In this document: positions 1 to 9,272 of the stretch, in pieces | Layout of the letters: every line of letters begins with the position of its first letter | How positions within the stretch are numbered: position 1 is the stretch's first letter | NCBI GenBank assembly: GCA_045594245.1 | Contig: JAZNYG010000015.1 | Location: forward strand, 1 to 64,000 | Source: UBA1189 sp045594245 | Lineage (GTDB): Bacteria > Bacteroidota > Bacteroidia > Bacteroidales > Bacteroidaceae | Length of the DNA: 64,000 bases | Reading direction: 5' to 3' | Translations under genes and position numbers: made by a program | Notes under the pieces: model-generated | The model's input: the letters and a program-made list of their open reading frames with translations, nothing else | The model's database searches: none | What the model was told of the DNA's origin: nothing

Positions 1-581
1 ATGCCGTCAGCAGTCAAGGCGTACGGGTATACCATATCCCCAGCATCATCAGTACGTGCCTTGATTTCGATGGTATATCCCTTGGAGGCATCAAGCGGGG
101 AAGCGTCGAAGTCCATGCCCTCACTGCCGCCGCCGCTGTAGGCGGGGCTGCCGGAGATGTCCTTCACGGCAAGAGGAGTGCCATAGCCGACAAGGTCTAC
201 ATAGCTACGCATGTCACCGCTGCGGAGAATTACCTTGCCCGCGTGACGGGAAAGGGTAGTCAGATGAGTTACTGTAACGGTAACTTCCTTGTCAAGTCCT
301 GCAGGAATGGTGGTAGGCTCCACCTTGAAACCATTGGTTGCATTTACAGAAACATCCTGCACCAATCCTGAGGTCTTTACCTTGAATGTAGATTCCGTCC
401 CTGTGCCGTCAATAATCATTCTATCAGGCACCTCGCTGGGAGCTTTACGGGGTGAAACTCCATTCACATCTGTAAAACTAATGGTAATACCATCAACAGC
501 AGATTGACCTCCAGCTATAGCTTGCAGACTACCAAGTCCCATGCATAGAGCTGTAAATAATAAAGTGAAACATCTTTTCAT
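1..581 (-). CDS. Secreted protein of unknown function, C-terminus cut by window edge
   Basis: Only the first 193 codons are in the window. The start (MKRCFTLLFTALCMGLGSLQ) begins a typical Sec signal peptide of about 23 residues. The mature part is rich in beta-type segments: a motif around residues 85-125 (TVTVTHLTTLSRHAGKV, then a Gly-Asp loop and YVDLVGYGTPL) resembles an immunoglobulin-like module, followed by a Ser/Gly-rich linker and a segment that may begin a concanavalin-like domain. It starts only 26 bases after the stop of the GH128-like gene on the same strand, so the two are probably co-transcribed. I do not recognise a named family. Co-transcription with a hydrolase suggests a surface or carbohydrate-binding role, which is inference only. 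Confidence 0.75.
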   Translation of the reverse strand, partial: MKRCFTLLFTALCMGLGSLQAIAGGQSAVDGITISFTDVNGVSPRKAPSEVPDRMIIDGTGTESTFKVKTSGLVQDVSVNATNGFKVEPTTIPAGLDKEVTVTVTHLTTLSRHAGKVILRSGDMRSYVDLVGYGTPLAVKDISGSPAYSGGGSEGMDFDASPLDASKGYTIEIKARTDDAGDMVYPYALTADG

Positions 582-607
582 AGCAATACACTTTTAAGAT
601 TCTTAAA

Positions 608-3313
608 TTATTTCTTTAATAGTTTAATTCCTTTGTGATTACCTCCGACTATATACACGCTGTGCTTCTCAGTATTATTCACATAAACTGCTTTACCGGA
701 AGAGTCATGTATGGGTTCATCAAATAGGCATTCTTGATTAGATAAGTTTAGTACAGGAGAGGTGCGTGTGTGACCTATCACAATCCATCCCATCTGCTCT
801 GGAGTGACTCGGCTGTGTGATGCAGACTTTTCTCTGTCCTTGATTATGGTGGCCGAAGAGACCGACCGACTCTTCATCCTCAGTGTTGAAGTTATTGTAT
901 CATTCATTGTCTGCATCGCACCAAACACATGGGGTAAGTTAGCGTAGGATATTCCGAAGCCGATAGTGTAGCCTCCATCCAAATTGTCGGTCACGACATA
1001 ATCTGGGGTGCGCCCTACACGGATTTCCTTGTCGCCCAGCAAACCCGTACCCGTGGTTGCTGCCAGATAGTGTATTGTCTCGTCGCCCTCCGAAGGCGTT
1101 GCCTTGGCTTCATATTGCAACTTGACCTTGAATCCCTTGCACGTAACGTCAAATACACGCACCGCCGTGGCTGCCATATCATTGTCGGTTACTTGATTGG
1201 CAATCACCACAGGTACCTCGTTAAAAGGCTCTGCAAAAACAATCTCTGTACAAGAGGAGTTCCCCACTAGGGCTTTTCCCGCTTCGGCCTTTACTCCTCC
1301 CCACGTATAACTCCCATAAGGAAGTATAAGGTAGGCCAATGTGTCGGGATTGGCCAATTTCGGAGTGTGTTGGTATTCCCACGAGTCAAGCTTCGCATCG
1401 AAGGTTCTAGGCTTTACGTTACGGACACGAAGACTCAATGGCATCTTGTTGCGATACGTAGGTATCCCTGTCAATACAGCCGGTGAGGATATGAAAGGTT
1501 CACTCAGCATGGTCAGTTGCCAGTTTCCCGTAATTAGCGACTCAGCATCAATCACTTCTTGGTTACCACTATCTATGACGGCGATTTTTATTGGTTCGGA
1601 CGAAAGGGTAGTTCCATCAAGTCCGACCGAAACAATTCGGAAGCAGACTCCCAAGGTGTCGCTACTATTGACGGTCAAGGGGACCTCTGCCTGTAGGATG
1701 GATATAGCCATTGAGTCCACTACATGGTAACTGTGACCTCCATCCCGGCTCTCCTCAATAAAGTATTTTGTAATTTGCTCACCATTTTCATCGTCCCAAT
1801 GAAGTATTACTTGACCATCGTCGGTATATCCACTATAACTCAATGTGGGTGGTTGGCGTACTTTCCATGTAGGGATGACCTCTTTGTCCTGATTGAAGAA
1901 ATAGACCGGAGTATTATCTCTATAGTACTCTCCAGCAGGAGTTAAGACCCCATTGGGAGTCAGTATATAGCGTTTGTCTTCTACCCAATTATAAATTGAA
2001 TAACGTTCTACGAAGCTACACGTATCCATCACCTCCAGTATGCCTTTAATGTCATTGAGCTGCTTTTGTTGTTGCTTCTCTGTATTTGAAGGCCAATCTT
2101 CCTTCGTCCAGTTGGCTCCATTGTTCCACTCTGTAATCCATAGAGGCCGCTTGGTACGATCATGAATTTCCTTGAGCCGTATGTACCACTCATACGGACT
2201 GAGACCTCCCCAATAGGCGTGTATTGCTACATAGTCGACTCGGTAGTTGCGTCGATTGGCCTCGCTCATGAAGTTGTAAAGCCAAGTGAAATCGGTAGTA
2301 GCAGGAGAACCAAGGCGAAGTCCCGTCTGCTGCATGAGTGGCCACTCCTCTATAGCTTGTTCGACGCTGACATCGGACTGCTCGGTATGATCAGGTTCAT
2401 TGTACCCAAGAATGTGTGTCACATCCTCAAGTGCATACAGCTTTCTCCAACTCCCCCCAGCACCCCATTTCATTGGTACAAATTCTTGATTCAAATATGG
2501 TGAATCTGTATTGGAATTTCGGGTGCTAGTAGCAGTACTTCCCCAATTGTAGAACCAGGTAGAATTGGTCTTATCGCATTGTTCTTCCACGTATTGCAGC
2601 TCCTTTATTATCTCTTTCCAGTAAGAACCAACCCACCCCTTTTTCGAAGGATATTGCCAACGCATCACACGGATGTAGCTTATCTTCCCATCCAACTCGC
2701 GAGGGAGCACTCGAAGTTCGATGTCACTAGTGTCAGCAATGTATATACGACTGTAACCCATACCATCGGCCTCACAAGCAAGCGTAGCCATATACCCGCG
2801 CTTGAGTTTCAGTGAATGAATAGCATTGTCCAATAACATTGACCGACAAAGGCTGTCGGGAGCATTGATTGGCGGATAATCGGAATAGTAGTAATTGCAT
2901 CTGTACGAAGCCTCTTCGCCCTCGAACCCCGGCTCTGAATAAGCTTTTAACGGAGTATAGTCACCTGCATGAGGAATAATTATCGCTCCGTGTCTATGGA
3001 GTACAACACGCGCATTAGTGCCAGCAATCAATGTTTCGCCATCTATTTGAATGTGCGCTGCATATCGGGTTGCAACTTCATTGGGCTTGACATTGTCAAA
3101 AAATATCCATGCATCTGGTGACGTAATGTTTACAACAGCATCGCCAATAATCGCATCTTCCAATGCCTGTATATGTATATCTGCAGCCGTATCAAACGTA
3201 CATGAAGATGTTATTCGCTCGTACTGAAGGGTTTGTGCCAATAATCCTGTAGATGCAAAGAACAGAACGATAGCAACCAAACCGCACGGGAAAGTACATT
3301 TCTTCAGCTTCAT
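608..3313 (-). CDS. Secreted GH128-like (Asl1-type) glycoside hydrolase
   Basis: Protein of 901 residues with an N-terminal signal peptide (MKLKKCTFPCGLVAIVLFFA). The central part carries signatures of the glycosyl hydrolase catalytic core family (GH128/Asl1-like): LGYNEPDH with the putative acid/base Glu, AIHAYWGG, and WITEWN with the putative nucleophile Glu. Characterised GH128 enzymes are endo-beta-1,3-glucanases, so laminarin-like or fungal glucan is a plausible substrate, not proven here. A beta-rich region of about 400 residues follows. The C-terminus (SVYIVGGNHKGIKLLKK) resembles a type IX secretion sorting tail. I placed the start at the ATG at 3313. A TTG at 3355 in the same frame lies inside the -7 promoter box and cannot be the start. 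Confidence 0.8.
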   Translation of the reverse strand: MKLKKCTFPCGLVAIVLFFASTGLLAQTLQYERITSSCTFDTAADIHIQALEDAIIGDAVVNITSPDAWIFFDNVKPNEVATRYAAHIQIDGETLIAGTNARVVLHRHGAIIIPHAGDYTPLKAYSEPGFEGEEASYRCNYYYSDYPPINAPDSLCRSMLLDNAIHSLKLKRGYMATLACEADGMGYSRIYIADTSDIELRVLPRELDGKISYIRVMRWQYPSKKGWVGSYWKEIIKELQYVEEQCDKTNSTWFYNWGSTATSTRNSNTDSPYLNQEFVPMKWGAGGSWRKLYALEDVTHILGYNEPDHTEQSDVSVEQAIEEWPLMQQTGLRLGSPATTDFTWLYNFMSEANRRNYRVDYVAIHAYWGGLSPYEWYIRLKEIHDRTKRPLWITEWNNGANWTKEDWPSNTEKQQQKQLNDIKGILEVMDTCSFVERYSIYNWVEDKRYILTPNGVLTPAGEYYRDNTPVYFFNQDKEVIPTWKVRQPPTLSYSGYTDDGQVILHWDDENGEQITKYFIEESRDGGHSYHVVDSMAISILQAEVPLTVNSSDTLGVCFRIVSVGLDGTTLSSEPIKIAVIDSGNQEVIDAESLITGNWQLTMLSEPFISSPAVLTGIPTYRNKMPLSLRVRNVKPRTFDAKLDSWEYQHTPKLANPDTLAYLILPYGSYTWGGVKAEAGKALVGNSSCTEIVFAEPFNEVPVVIANQVTDNDMAATAVRVFDVTCKGFKVKLQYEAKATPSEGDETIHYLAATTGTGLLGDKEIRVGRTPDYVVTDNLDGGYTIGFGISYANLPHVFGAMQTMNDTITSTLRMKSRSVSSATIIKDREKSASHSRVTPEQMGWIVIGHTRTSPVLNLSNQECLFDEPIHDSSGKAVYVNNTEKHSVYIVGGNHKGIKLLKK

Positions 3314-3352
3314 AGGCATTAAGTTAATACACATTATCCTTTTTCTCAAGGA

Positions 3353-3360
3353 CAAAAGTA
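3353..3360 (-). promoter_or_regulatory. -7 promoter box of the GH128-like gene
   Basis: On the minus strand this reads TACTTTTG, a match to the Bacteroidota -7 box TAnnTTTG, about 40 bases before the chosen ATG. No good -33 TTTG lies 19-21 bases upstream, so this may be a weak or activated promoter. Confidence 0.5.
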
Positions 3361-3584
3361 TTTTTGTTCCCTCAAAAGTAAGAATAATTATAATTCCCTA
3401 AACTCCAAAAAAAGAGATGTAAATATTATTATGCCACTTTGAATGAAAATTAGACATGAACAATAGAGAAGGACAGGCGAGAAGATCTCATCAACCCACA
3501 GAAGCAGAATAATCATTCATGCAAAAAAACGTCCATTCTATCGCGGAAAATCACTCGATGAATTAAAAAATAGGGTACAAGTCT

Positions 3585-4196
3585 TCACTCAAAGACTTTG
3601 AACTCATATCCCTCGCTCTTCAGCCACTCGATGGCTCGCGGCAGGGCATAGTAGAGATTGTCCACTGCGCGGAGTGAGTCGTGGAAGGTGATGATGGAGC
3701 CGTTGCGGGTGTATTTGTGAATCTTGCGCAATATCTGACGGCCATTGAGCTTGGGATTGTAGTCGCGCGTCACGAGGTCCCACATGACGATGCGGTAGCG
3801 CTCGCTCAGTGCGCGGTATTGCCTGAGGCGCATGATGCCGTGAGGCGGACGGAAAAGGTTGGTGGTGAGGTAGCAGTCGGCCTTGTCGATATTGGCGATG
3901 TATCGCTCGGTGCGCTCCTCGAATCCCTTGAGGTGGTTGAAAGTGTGGTTGCCTATGCGATGTCCGCGCTCCACGACCATCTTGTACTCATCGGAATGCT
4001 TGCGCACATTGTCGCCCACCATGAAGAAGGTGGCCTTGATGCCGTACTTGTCCAATACATCAAGTACCCAAGGCGTAACCTCGGGTATGGGGCCGTCGTC
4101 AAAGGTAAGGTATACGGCTTTTTCTGAAGAATTCATCCGCCAGCACGCACGTGGGTACAGCCGGCGGATGAATTGTGGTGGTTGCTCAATGAACAT
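3585..4196 (-). CDS. Polysaccharide deacetylase family protein (NodB domain, CE4-like)
   Basis: A 203-residue single-domain protein. It carries the NodB motifs in order: TFDDGP (catalytic and metal-binding Asp), GNHTFNHL (metal-binding His-x3-His), RPPHG, and the late ITFHDS motif. These enzymes remove N- or O-acetyl groups from chitin-like oligomers, peptidoglycan or xylan. No signal peptide is visible: the N-terminus (MFIEQPPQFIRRLYPRACWR) is short and basic, so it may act in the cytoplasm or use a non-standard anchor. The start codon directly abuts a palindromic spacer that separates it from the DUF2723 gene upstream on the same strand. The substrate cannot be read from the sequence. Confidence 0.88.
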   Translation of the reverse strand: MFIEQPPQFIRRLYPRACWRMNSSEKAVYLTFDDGPIPEVTPWVLDVLDKYGIKATFFMVGDNVRKHSDEYKMVVERGHRIGNHTFNHLKGFEERTERYIANIDKADCYLTTNLFRPPHGIMRLRQYRALSERYRIVMWDLVTRDYNPKLNGRQILRKIHKYTRNGSIITFHDSLRAVDNLYYALPRAIEWLKSEGYEFKVFE

Positions 4197-4197
4197 A

Positions 4198-4288
4198 AGT
4201 TTGTGAGTTTATGAGTTCTTAAGTTTTTGAGTTTGCTCCACGAGCGGGAACCTACAAACTCAAAAACTTATAAACTTAAAAACTTAAA
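4198..4288. repeat. Intergenic palindrome abutting a start codon (copy A)
   Basis: A spacer of short tandem units of the type AAGTTTTTGAGTTTG and their inverted copies. A perfect 15-base inverted pair lies at 4221-4235 and 4255-4269, with further imperfect pairing outside it. It fills the gap between the DUF2723 stop and the deacetylase start. Its layout matches the spacers at 25709-25826, 32477-32587, 32923-33023, 48506-48613 and 58678-58762. Confidence 0.85.
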
Positions 4289-4289
4289 T

Positions 4290-7200
4290 TTACTTCACCC
4301 GCGCTGCCAGTTCCTGATACAGCTTGTCGAAGAGGCCTGAGTAGTGGTTGAAGGTCTCCTTGTCTGACGAGCGCTCCATCATCTGCAGTGTTTTGACGAG
4401 GGTTGACAGGCAGTTCTGCACCTCACCGAACGAGGTGTTGAAGCGCTTGTCATCCAGGCTGAGGTACCAGGTGATATACTCGATATCATTGTCGGCCACT
4501 TGAGAGAGGATGTTCATGCCCTTCTCGGTCTCACCCAGAGTAAGGTAGGCCTGACCGATGAGGTGCGACTGGCTATGCCAGTAATTGTGCGGCAGGATAG
4601 AAGCGGGGAACTCCTCTTCGCACTTGTCGAGCACGGCGAGTGCCTTCTCTTTCTTTCCCTCACGGATGAGCTGGTTGGCCAACATCGTGTAGAGGCGACG
4701 ATGGGTGTAGCCCATGCGGGTGATGGTCTCGTCGATGTAGATGCCTGGAGTATTCATGCCACCGAATACGAAGCGGTTCATCAGGTTGTTGTACATCGTC
4801 TCGCTATCCACAGCAAAGCCGTTCTGAGGAGCAAGGCCCAGTTGGCGGAAGTTGAACGGTGTGATGCGGTAGGCCAGTCCCTCCTGGAGGAAGAAGGGTT
4901 CAAGACCCACATAATTTTCACTGCCCACGGTCGTAGACATGTAGAGCGGACGCTCCCAGTTGGTGTTGGCCAACATCTCGAGCAGCATGATGTGGTTCTT
5001 GGTAAGTATGTTACGTCCCTTGAGTGAGATAACCATACGATCAGGCATCTTGCTCATGGTTTCCTCATCGGTCGCACCACGATACTGCTCGGGAATATAC
5101 ATTCCTGAGCGCAGGATGGCTGCCTTGTCGAGGGTGATATATACCGTGTCAGTAGGAATACAATGGAGGCGCTCGTCCTTACTCTTCACCCAATTGTCGA
5201 GCACATTGCGCAACTCGAAGGGCTCTTCGCCAAACTGACGACGAGCAGCAACGGGCTGTCTCTTATAAGTCTCTCGCACAAAAGCCTCTCGCTCAGGCAT
5301 AACATATACAAAGTCATTGGTTCCCTCCACATAGTCGAGGCGTTCCCATTGGATGGGCACTGAGGGCGAGTCGTAGGCCGGACGGCGCATCTGGTCGATG
5401 TACCAGTCGGTCTGCAGGTACGAGAGGTTGCATACACGCGAGTCGGTGCGCACGCCCTCTACCTCCTGATTGTACCAGAGGGGGAAGGTATCGTTGTCAC
5501 CGTTGGTGAAGATGATGGGATAGCCCTTCTCGGGGAGGGTGTTGAGGTAGTTCTGTCCGAAGTCGCGAGCCATGTAGCGGTTGCTGCGGTCGTGGTCGTC
5601 CCATGTCTGACTGGCCATCTGCAGGGGAACGAGCACGCATACCACGGTGGCGATAGCGCCTGCCACGGTGGGGTTCTTGACAAGCTTCTGCAGCAGGTGA
5701 GCAATGCCGGCCACACCCATACCAATCCAGATGGCAAAGGCATAGAACGAGGCGGCATAGGCATAGTCGCGCTCACGGGGCTGCATGGGTGTCTGGTTCA
5801 GGTAGAGCACGATGGCAAGGCCCGTCATGAAGAAGAGCATGAACACTACCCAAAACTGGCGTGCACCGCGCTTGCCGCGTCCGGCTTGCCAGAAGAGGCC
5901 GATGAGGCCGAGCAGCAGGGGCAGGCCATAGAAGACGTTGCGGCCCTTGTTGTCGCGCAACTCTGAAGGCAGCAGGGTCTGGTCGCCCACGAGCATCTTG
6001 TCGATGAAGTTGATACCGGTAATCCAGTTGCCGTGCTCTATCTCGCCGTGGCCTTGGATGTCGTTCTGGCGGCCTACAAAGTTCCACATGAAGTAGCGCC
6101 AGTACATGAAGTTGACCTGATAGTTGATGAAGAACTTGATGTTGTCCCACTGTGTAGGTACCTTCACCTTCTGCTTCTGACCGGCAACGTTGACGGTAGC
6201 CTCACGGCCTTGGATGCCGCCCACCCAGTTGTCGTAGAGGTTGACGGTAGAGCCTCCGGCAGGCCAGTTGGCATGGTCGGCACTGTGCATACGGGGAAAG
6301 AGCATCGAGGGCTCCATCACGTACTTGTCCTTGGTGCGGACAACGATATATTGGTCCTTTTCATCGGCCGAAGCCTTCTCCTTAGGCATATATACCTTGG
6401 CTCCCTCCTCCACTACGGGCACCCAGTATTGGCCTTCTACCTTACGGGCTACCTTAGAGGCGTAGGTGCCGCCATAGAAGAGCGGTGTGTCGCCATATTG
6501 CTCACGGTTGAGGTAGCTGCCGAGGGTGAAAATATCCTCCGGTGAGTTCTGGTCCATCGGGGTGTTGGCAGCCGAGCGCACCACGATGACGGCATACGAC
6601 GAGTAACCGATGACAATCATCATGATAGATACCAGAGTGGTACTCATCACACGGGCACTCATGCGCCACTGCTCCTTGAGTTTGTCCATATTGAACAGGT
6701 AGGCGGCCAAAACGCCCAGCACGATAAGGCCAAGCACTACGCAGGACACGCCATGCCCGTAGAAGGGCAGGCCCGTGAGCGCTATCACCAGGATGAAGGC
6801 GATATAGGTGCGCACGCTGGACTTGGCTGCATAGGTTTCCCAGATGCTCCATACCAAGGCGGCTGCCAATACTATAATATAGAGGATAAGACCCGTGTTG
6901 AACGGCATGGAGAGGGTGTTCACAAAGAACAGTTCAAACCATCCGCCCACCTTCACGATGCCCGGTACGATACCGTAGAGGATGGCTGCAACGAGCGCTG
7001 CCGATACGGCAAGAGCCACGATGGTGCCCTTCCATCCGGCATTCGGGTTCTTCTTGAAGTAGTAGATGAGCACGATGGCGGGTATACACAGCAGGTTGAG
7101 CAAGTGTACGCCCACGGAGAGTCCCATCAGGTAGGCGATGAGGATGAGCCAGCGGTCGCTATGCACGCTGCCTGCCTCCTCCTCCCACTTGAGGATAAAC

Positions 7201-7676
7201 CAGAACACCACTGCCGTGAAGAACGAGCTGTAGGCATATACCTCGCCTTCGACAGCGCTGTACCAGAAGGTATCGCTGAAGGTATAGACCAAGGCGCCTA
7301 CCAGACCGGCACCGATAATGGTTACCATCTGCCCTGTCTTGATGGTGTTGCTATTGCCACACAAGAGGCGGCGTGTGAGGTGTGTGATGCTCCAGAAGAG
7401 GAACAGGATACATCCTGCGCTGAGCAGGGCCGACATCACATTCACCATGTAGGCCACCTGTGAGGGGTCGCTGGCCAGCTGTGAGAACAGGTTGGCCGTA
7501 AGCATGAAGAAGGGTGCGCCAGGCGGGTGACCTACTTCGAGCTTATAGCCCGTGGTGATAAACTCGGGACAATCCCAGAAGCTTGCCGAAGACTCGATGG
7601 TCAAGCAGTAGACCACTGCTGCAACGGCAAAGACCAACCAACCCATGAGGTTGTTAATAAGCTTATATTGTTTCAT
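4290..7676 (-). CDS. DUF2723 polytopic membrane protein with C-terminal repeats
   Basis: Protein of 1128 residues. The N-terminal two thirds holds many hydrophobic membrane segments, beginning with LMGWLVFAVAAVVYCL. It has the conserved early loop ESSASFWDCPEFI and then LEVGHPPGAPFF, typical of DUF2723, a family related to GT-C type (protein O-mannosyltransferase-like) glycosyltransferases. A soluble segment containing TNGDNDTFPLWY follows the membrane part, and the last 150 or so residues look like tetratricopeptide helices (KEKALAVLDKCEEEFP). The length is normal for Bacteroidota members. The probable role is transfer of sugar from a lipid-linked donor in the envelope, inferred from fold similarity only. 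The gene sits at the head of a two-gene run with the deacetylase. Confidence 0.85.
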   Translation of the reverse strand: MKQYKLINNLMGWLVFAVAAVVYCLTIESSASFWDCPEFITTGYKLEVGHPPGAPFFMLTANLFSQLASDPSQVAYMVNVMSALLSAGCILFLFWSITHLTRRLLCGNSNTIKTGQMVTIIGAGLVGALVYTFSDTFWYSAVEGEVYAYSSFFTAVVFWFILKWEEEAGSVHSDRWLILIAYLMGLSVGVHLLNLLCIPAIVLIYYFKKNPNAGWKGTIVALAVSAALVAAILYGIVPGIVKVGGWFELFFVNTLSMPFNTGLILYIIVLAAALVWSIWETYAAKSSVRTYIAFILVIALTGLPFYGHGVSCVVLGLIVLGVLAAYLFNMDKLKEQWRMSARVMSTTLVSIMMIVIGYSSYAVIVVRSAANTPMDQNSPEDIFTLGSYLNREQYGDTPLFYGGTYASKVARKVEGQYWVPVVEEGAKVYMPKEKASADEKDQYIVVRTKDKYVMEPSMLFPRMHSADHANWPAGGSTVNLYDNWVGGIQGREATVNVAGQKQKVKVPTQWDNIKFFINYQVNFMYWRYFMWNFVGRQNDIQGHGEIEHGNWITGINFIDKMLVGDQTLLPSELRDNKGRNVFYGLPLLLGLIGLFWQAGRGKRGARQFWVVFMLFFMTGLAIVLYLNQTPMQPRERDYAYAASFYAFAIWIGMGVAGIAHLLQKLVKNPTVAGAIATVVCVLVPLQMASQTWDDHDRSNRYMARDFGQNYLNTLPEKGYPIIFTNGDNDTFPLWYNQEVEGVRTDSRVCNLSYLQTDWYIDQMRRPAYDSPSVPIQWERLDYVEGTNDFVYVMPEREAFVRETYKRQPVAARRQFGEEPFELRNVLDNWVKSKDERLHCIPTDTVYITLDKAAILRSGMYIPEQYRGATDEETMSKMPDRMVISLKGRNILTKNHIMLLEMLANTNWERPLYMSTTVGSENYVGLEPFFLQEGLAYRITPFNFRQLGLAPQNGFAVDSETMYNNLMNRFVFGGMNTPGIYIDETITRMGYTHRRLYTMLANQLIREGKKEKALAVLDKCEEEFPASILPHNYWHSQSHLIGQAYLTLGETEKGMNILSQVADNDIEYITWYLSLDDKRFNTSFGEVQNCLSTLVKTLQMMERSSDKETFNHYSGLFDKLYQELAARVK

Positions 7677-7710
7677 TGCAATGAATTTTGTTTCTCACTT
7701 AATAGGTGGA

Positions 7711-7827
7711 GCCTAACTTGAGCTCCGAAGAGACAATGTTAGTGCAAGGCGAGTGAAGACACAAATTACATTTGTAGTCATCCGAGGCGCAGCCTAACTT
7801 CGCTCCGAAGGAGCAAAGGTAATGCAA
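7711..7827. repeat. Tandem imperfect repeat upstream of the DUF2723 gene
   Basis: Two related units lie 81 bases apart: 7711-7747 (GCCTAACTTGAGCTCCGAAG onward) and 7792-7827 (GCCTAACTTCGCTCCGAAGG onward), both ending in TGCAA. The second unit contains, on the minus strand at 7814-7821, TACCTTTG, a perfect -7 box that could serve the DUF2723 gene. The equivalent site in the first unit is degenerate. The rest of 7677-7923 holds nothing else I can identify. Confidence 0.6.
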
Positions 7828-7923
7828 AAAAACGAATATTCAGTCAAATAGACACTAAATTAGTGTTTATTCACGTTTGGCAAACCAGAGGGGCGTTAGG
7901 AGGATAAATAAAAAATGCCCTTT

Positions 7924-9246
7924 TCATCGGCTTTTTCCCTCTACGCCATATTCCTTTCTCAAGTATTCGTAACCGATGCGACAGCGCAGACAATCGTGTC
8001 GATTGCAGTATTGCTTTTTCAGTTGGATGAGGGCTTGACTGTCGGCTGCATTCTTGACCAACAGCCCGCAGTCTATCCAAATACGAATGATATAGTTGTT
8101 TTCGGCTTTCAACTGCTCAAGCAATAGGATTGCCTGTTCGCAATACTGTTCATTGTCCTTGCGGCGACCGTAGCTGTAGTAGAAGGGTGCTACGGAGTTG
8201 ATGAGCAGCAGTGTGACTGCCGAGTCGGTGACGCGCTTCTTTGTCGGTGCCGAGGGGGTGGAGGCAAAGGTGTAATGCGTATCCCAATAGTCCGATGCCT
8301 CTACGTGTAGCAACTCCGTGATAGCGGCCCTATCGGGGGCAGCCAGGAGTTTCGACACACTGATGCGACGCTCATGGTAGAGGCGTGCCAGCTGAGCCAA
8401 CCTTACATGGGGGAAGTTTGCCGGGCGCATCCCCAGTAGACGCCACATCGTAGCTTCCATAGGGCGCAAGCTAAATTTATGTGCCAGAAAGGCATATTCG
8501 CGCTTCAACGTCTGGAAATAGGTATCCTCCTGTAGTGCCTCGTGATAATACTCGGGGACAGTCGCTTCATCAAGCAACCCTGCTTGTCCGAAAAAGAAGG
8601 CCTCTACTTGCAGAAGGTTGTCGGCATGCTTGTCCACAGCACGGAAGTCAATCCTTCGTGCCCATTCATCAAAAGCCTCCCCGTTGGTACCGAAGCCGAA
8701 GTTACGGGCAAGGGTGCAGAAGAGTGCGTCGTTCCAGTTCTTATCGTGAGCTTCATAGCGGGCAGTTATCAGTTCTGCGCGTTGATCGAGCCGTTCATAA
8801 AGGAGCGACGACATCCAGCTATGTATGGTCAGGTTGCTTAGTTCGGGAATGATGCGGTAGCAAGGGGGGTAGCGGTCGGCAGTTAGCAGCTCACGGTAAT
8901 TGTTGACGATATGCTGCGGCACTTGCAGTGCCATCTGTGGTATGGGGGTGCCGTCGGTGCGTCTCACTTCACGGTCGACTGTTGCGGCTACATGTAGCAC
9001 CACCGAGTCGTATCGTTTGTCGGTATCGTGTCCATGCTTATACCAGTCCGAGGCATTCACATGAATCTCCACATTGCCCACCCACAGCGTACCGCCTATC
9101 TTCACCTTGGCATTGAAGAAGTCGGGTCCGTCGTTTCGGTTCTCCATACCGGGGTCGATGACCTCAATGGGTTGCCCATCCATCGTGGTGAGCGGAGCGA
9201 GCGGAAAGAGACGATGCTTCCAGGCGTAGTGAAGGAGAAATTCCAT
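7924..9246 (-). CDS. DUF2851 family protein
   Basis: Protein of 440 residues matching the Bacteroidota family DUF2851: an N-terminal section with DPGMENRNDGPDFFNAKVKI and GNVEIHVNASDWYKHGHD, a middle helical part, and a Cys-rich tail (CNRHDCLRCRIGYEYL). The GPDFxNA segment and the later EIH motif recall nuclease-like folds, but the function is unestablished. It starts 26 bases after the CE6-GH43 stop on the same strand and is probably the last gene of that transcript. No signal peptide, so cytoplasmic. Its presence next to carbohydrate genes may be coincidental. Confidence 0.85.
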   Translation of the reverse strand: MEFLLHYAWKHRLFPLAPLTTMDGQPIEVIDPGMENRNDGPDFFNAKVKIGGTLWVGNVEIHVNASDWYKHGHDTDKRYDSVVLHVAATVDREVRRTDGTPIPQMALQVPQHIVNNYRELLTADRYPPCYRIIPELSNLTIHSWMSSLLYERLDQRAELITARYEAHDKNWNDALFCTLARNFGFGTNGEAFDEWARRIDFRAVDKHADNLLQVEAFFFGQAGLLDEATVPEYYHEALQEDTYFQTLKREYAFLAHKFSLRPMEATMWRLLGMRPANFPHVRLAQLARLYHERRISVSKLLAAPDRAAITELLHVEASDYWDTHYTFASTPSAPTKKRVTDSAVTLLLINSVAPFYYSYGRRKDNEQYCEQAILLLEQLKAENNYIIRIWIDCGLLVKNAADSQALIQLKKQYCNRHDCLRCRIGYEYLRKEYGVEGKSR

Positions 9247-9272
9247 ATGATTATATGATTTAAGGATAATGG

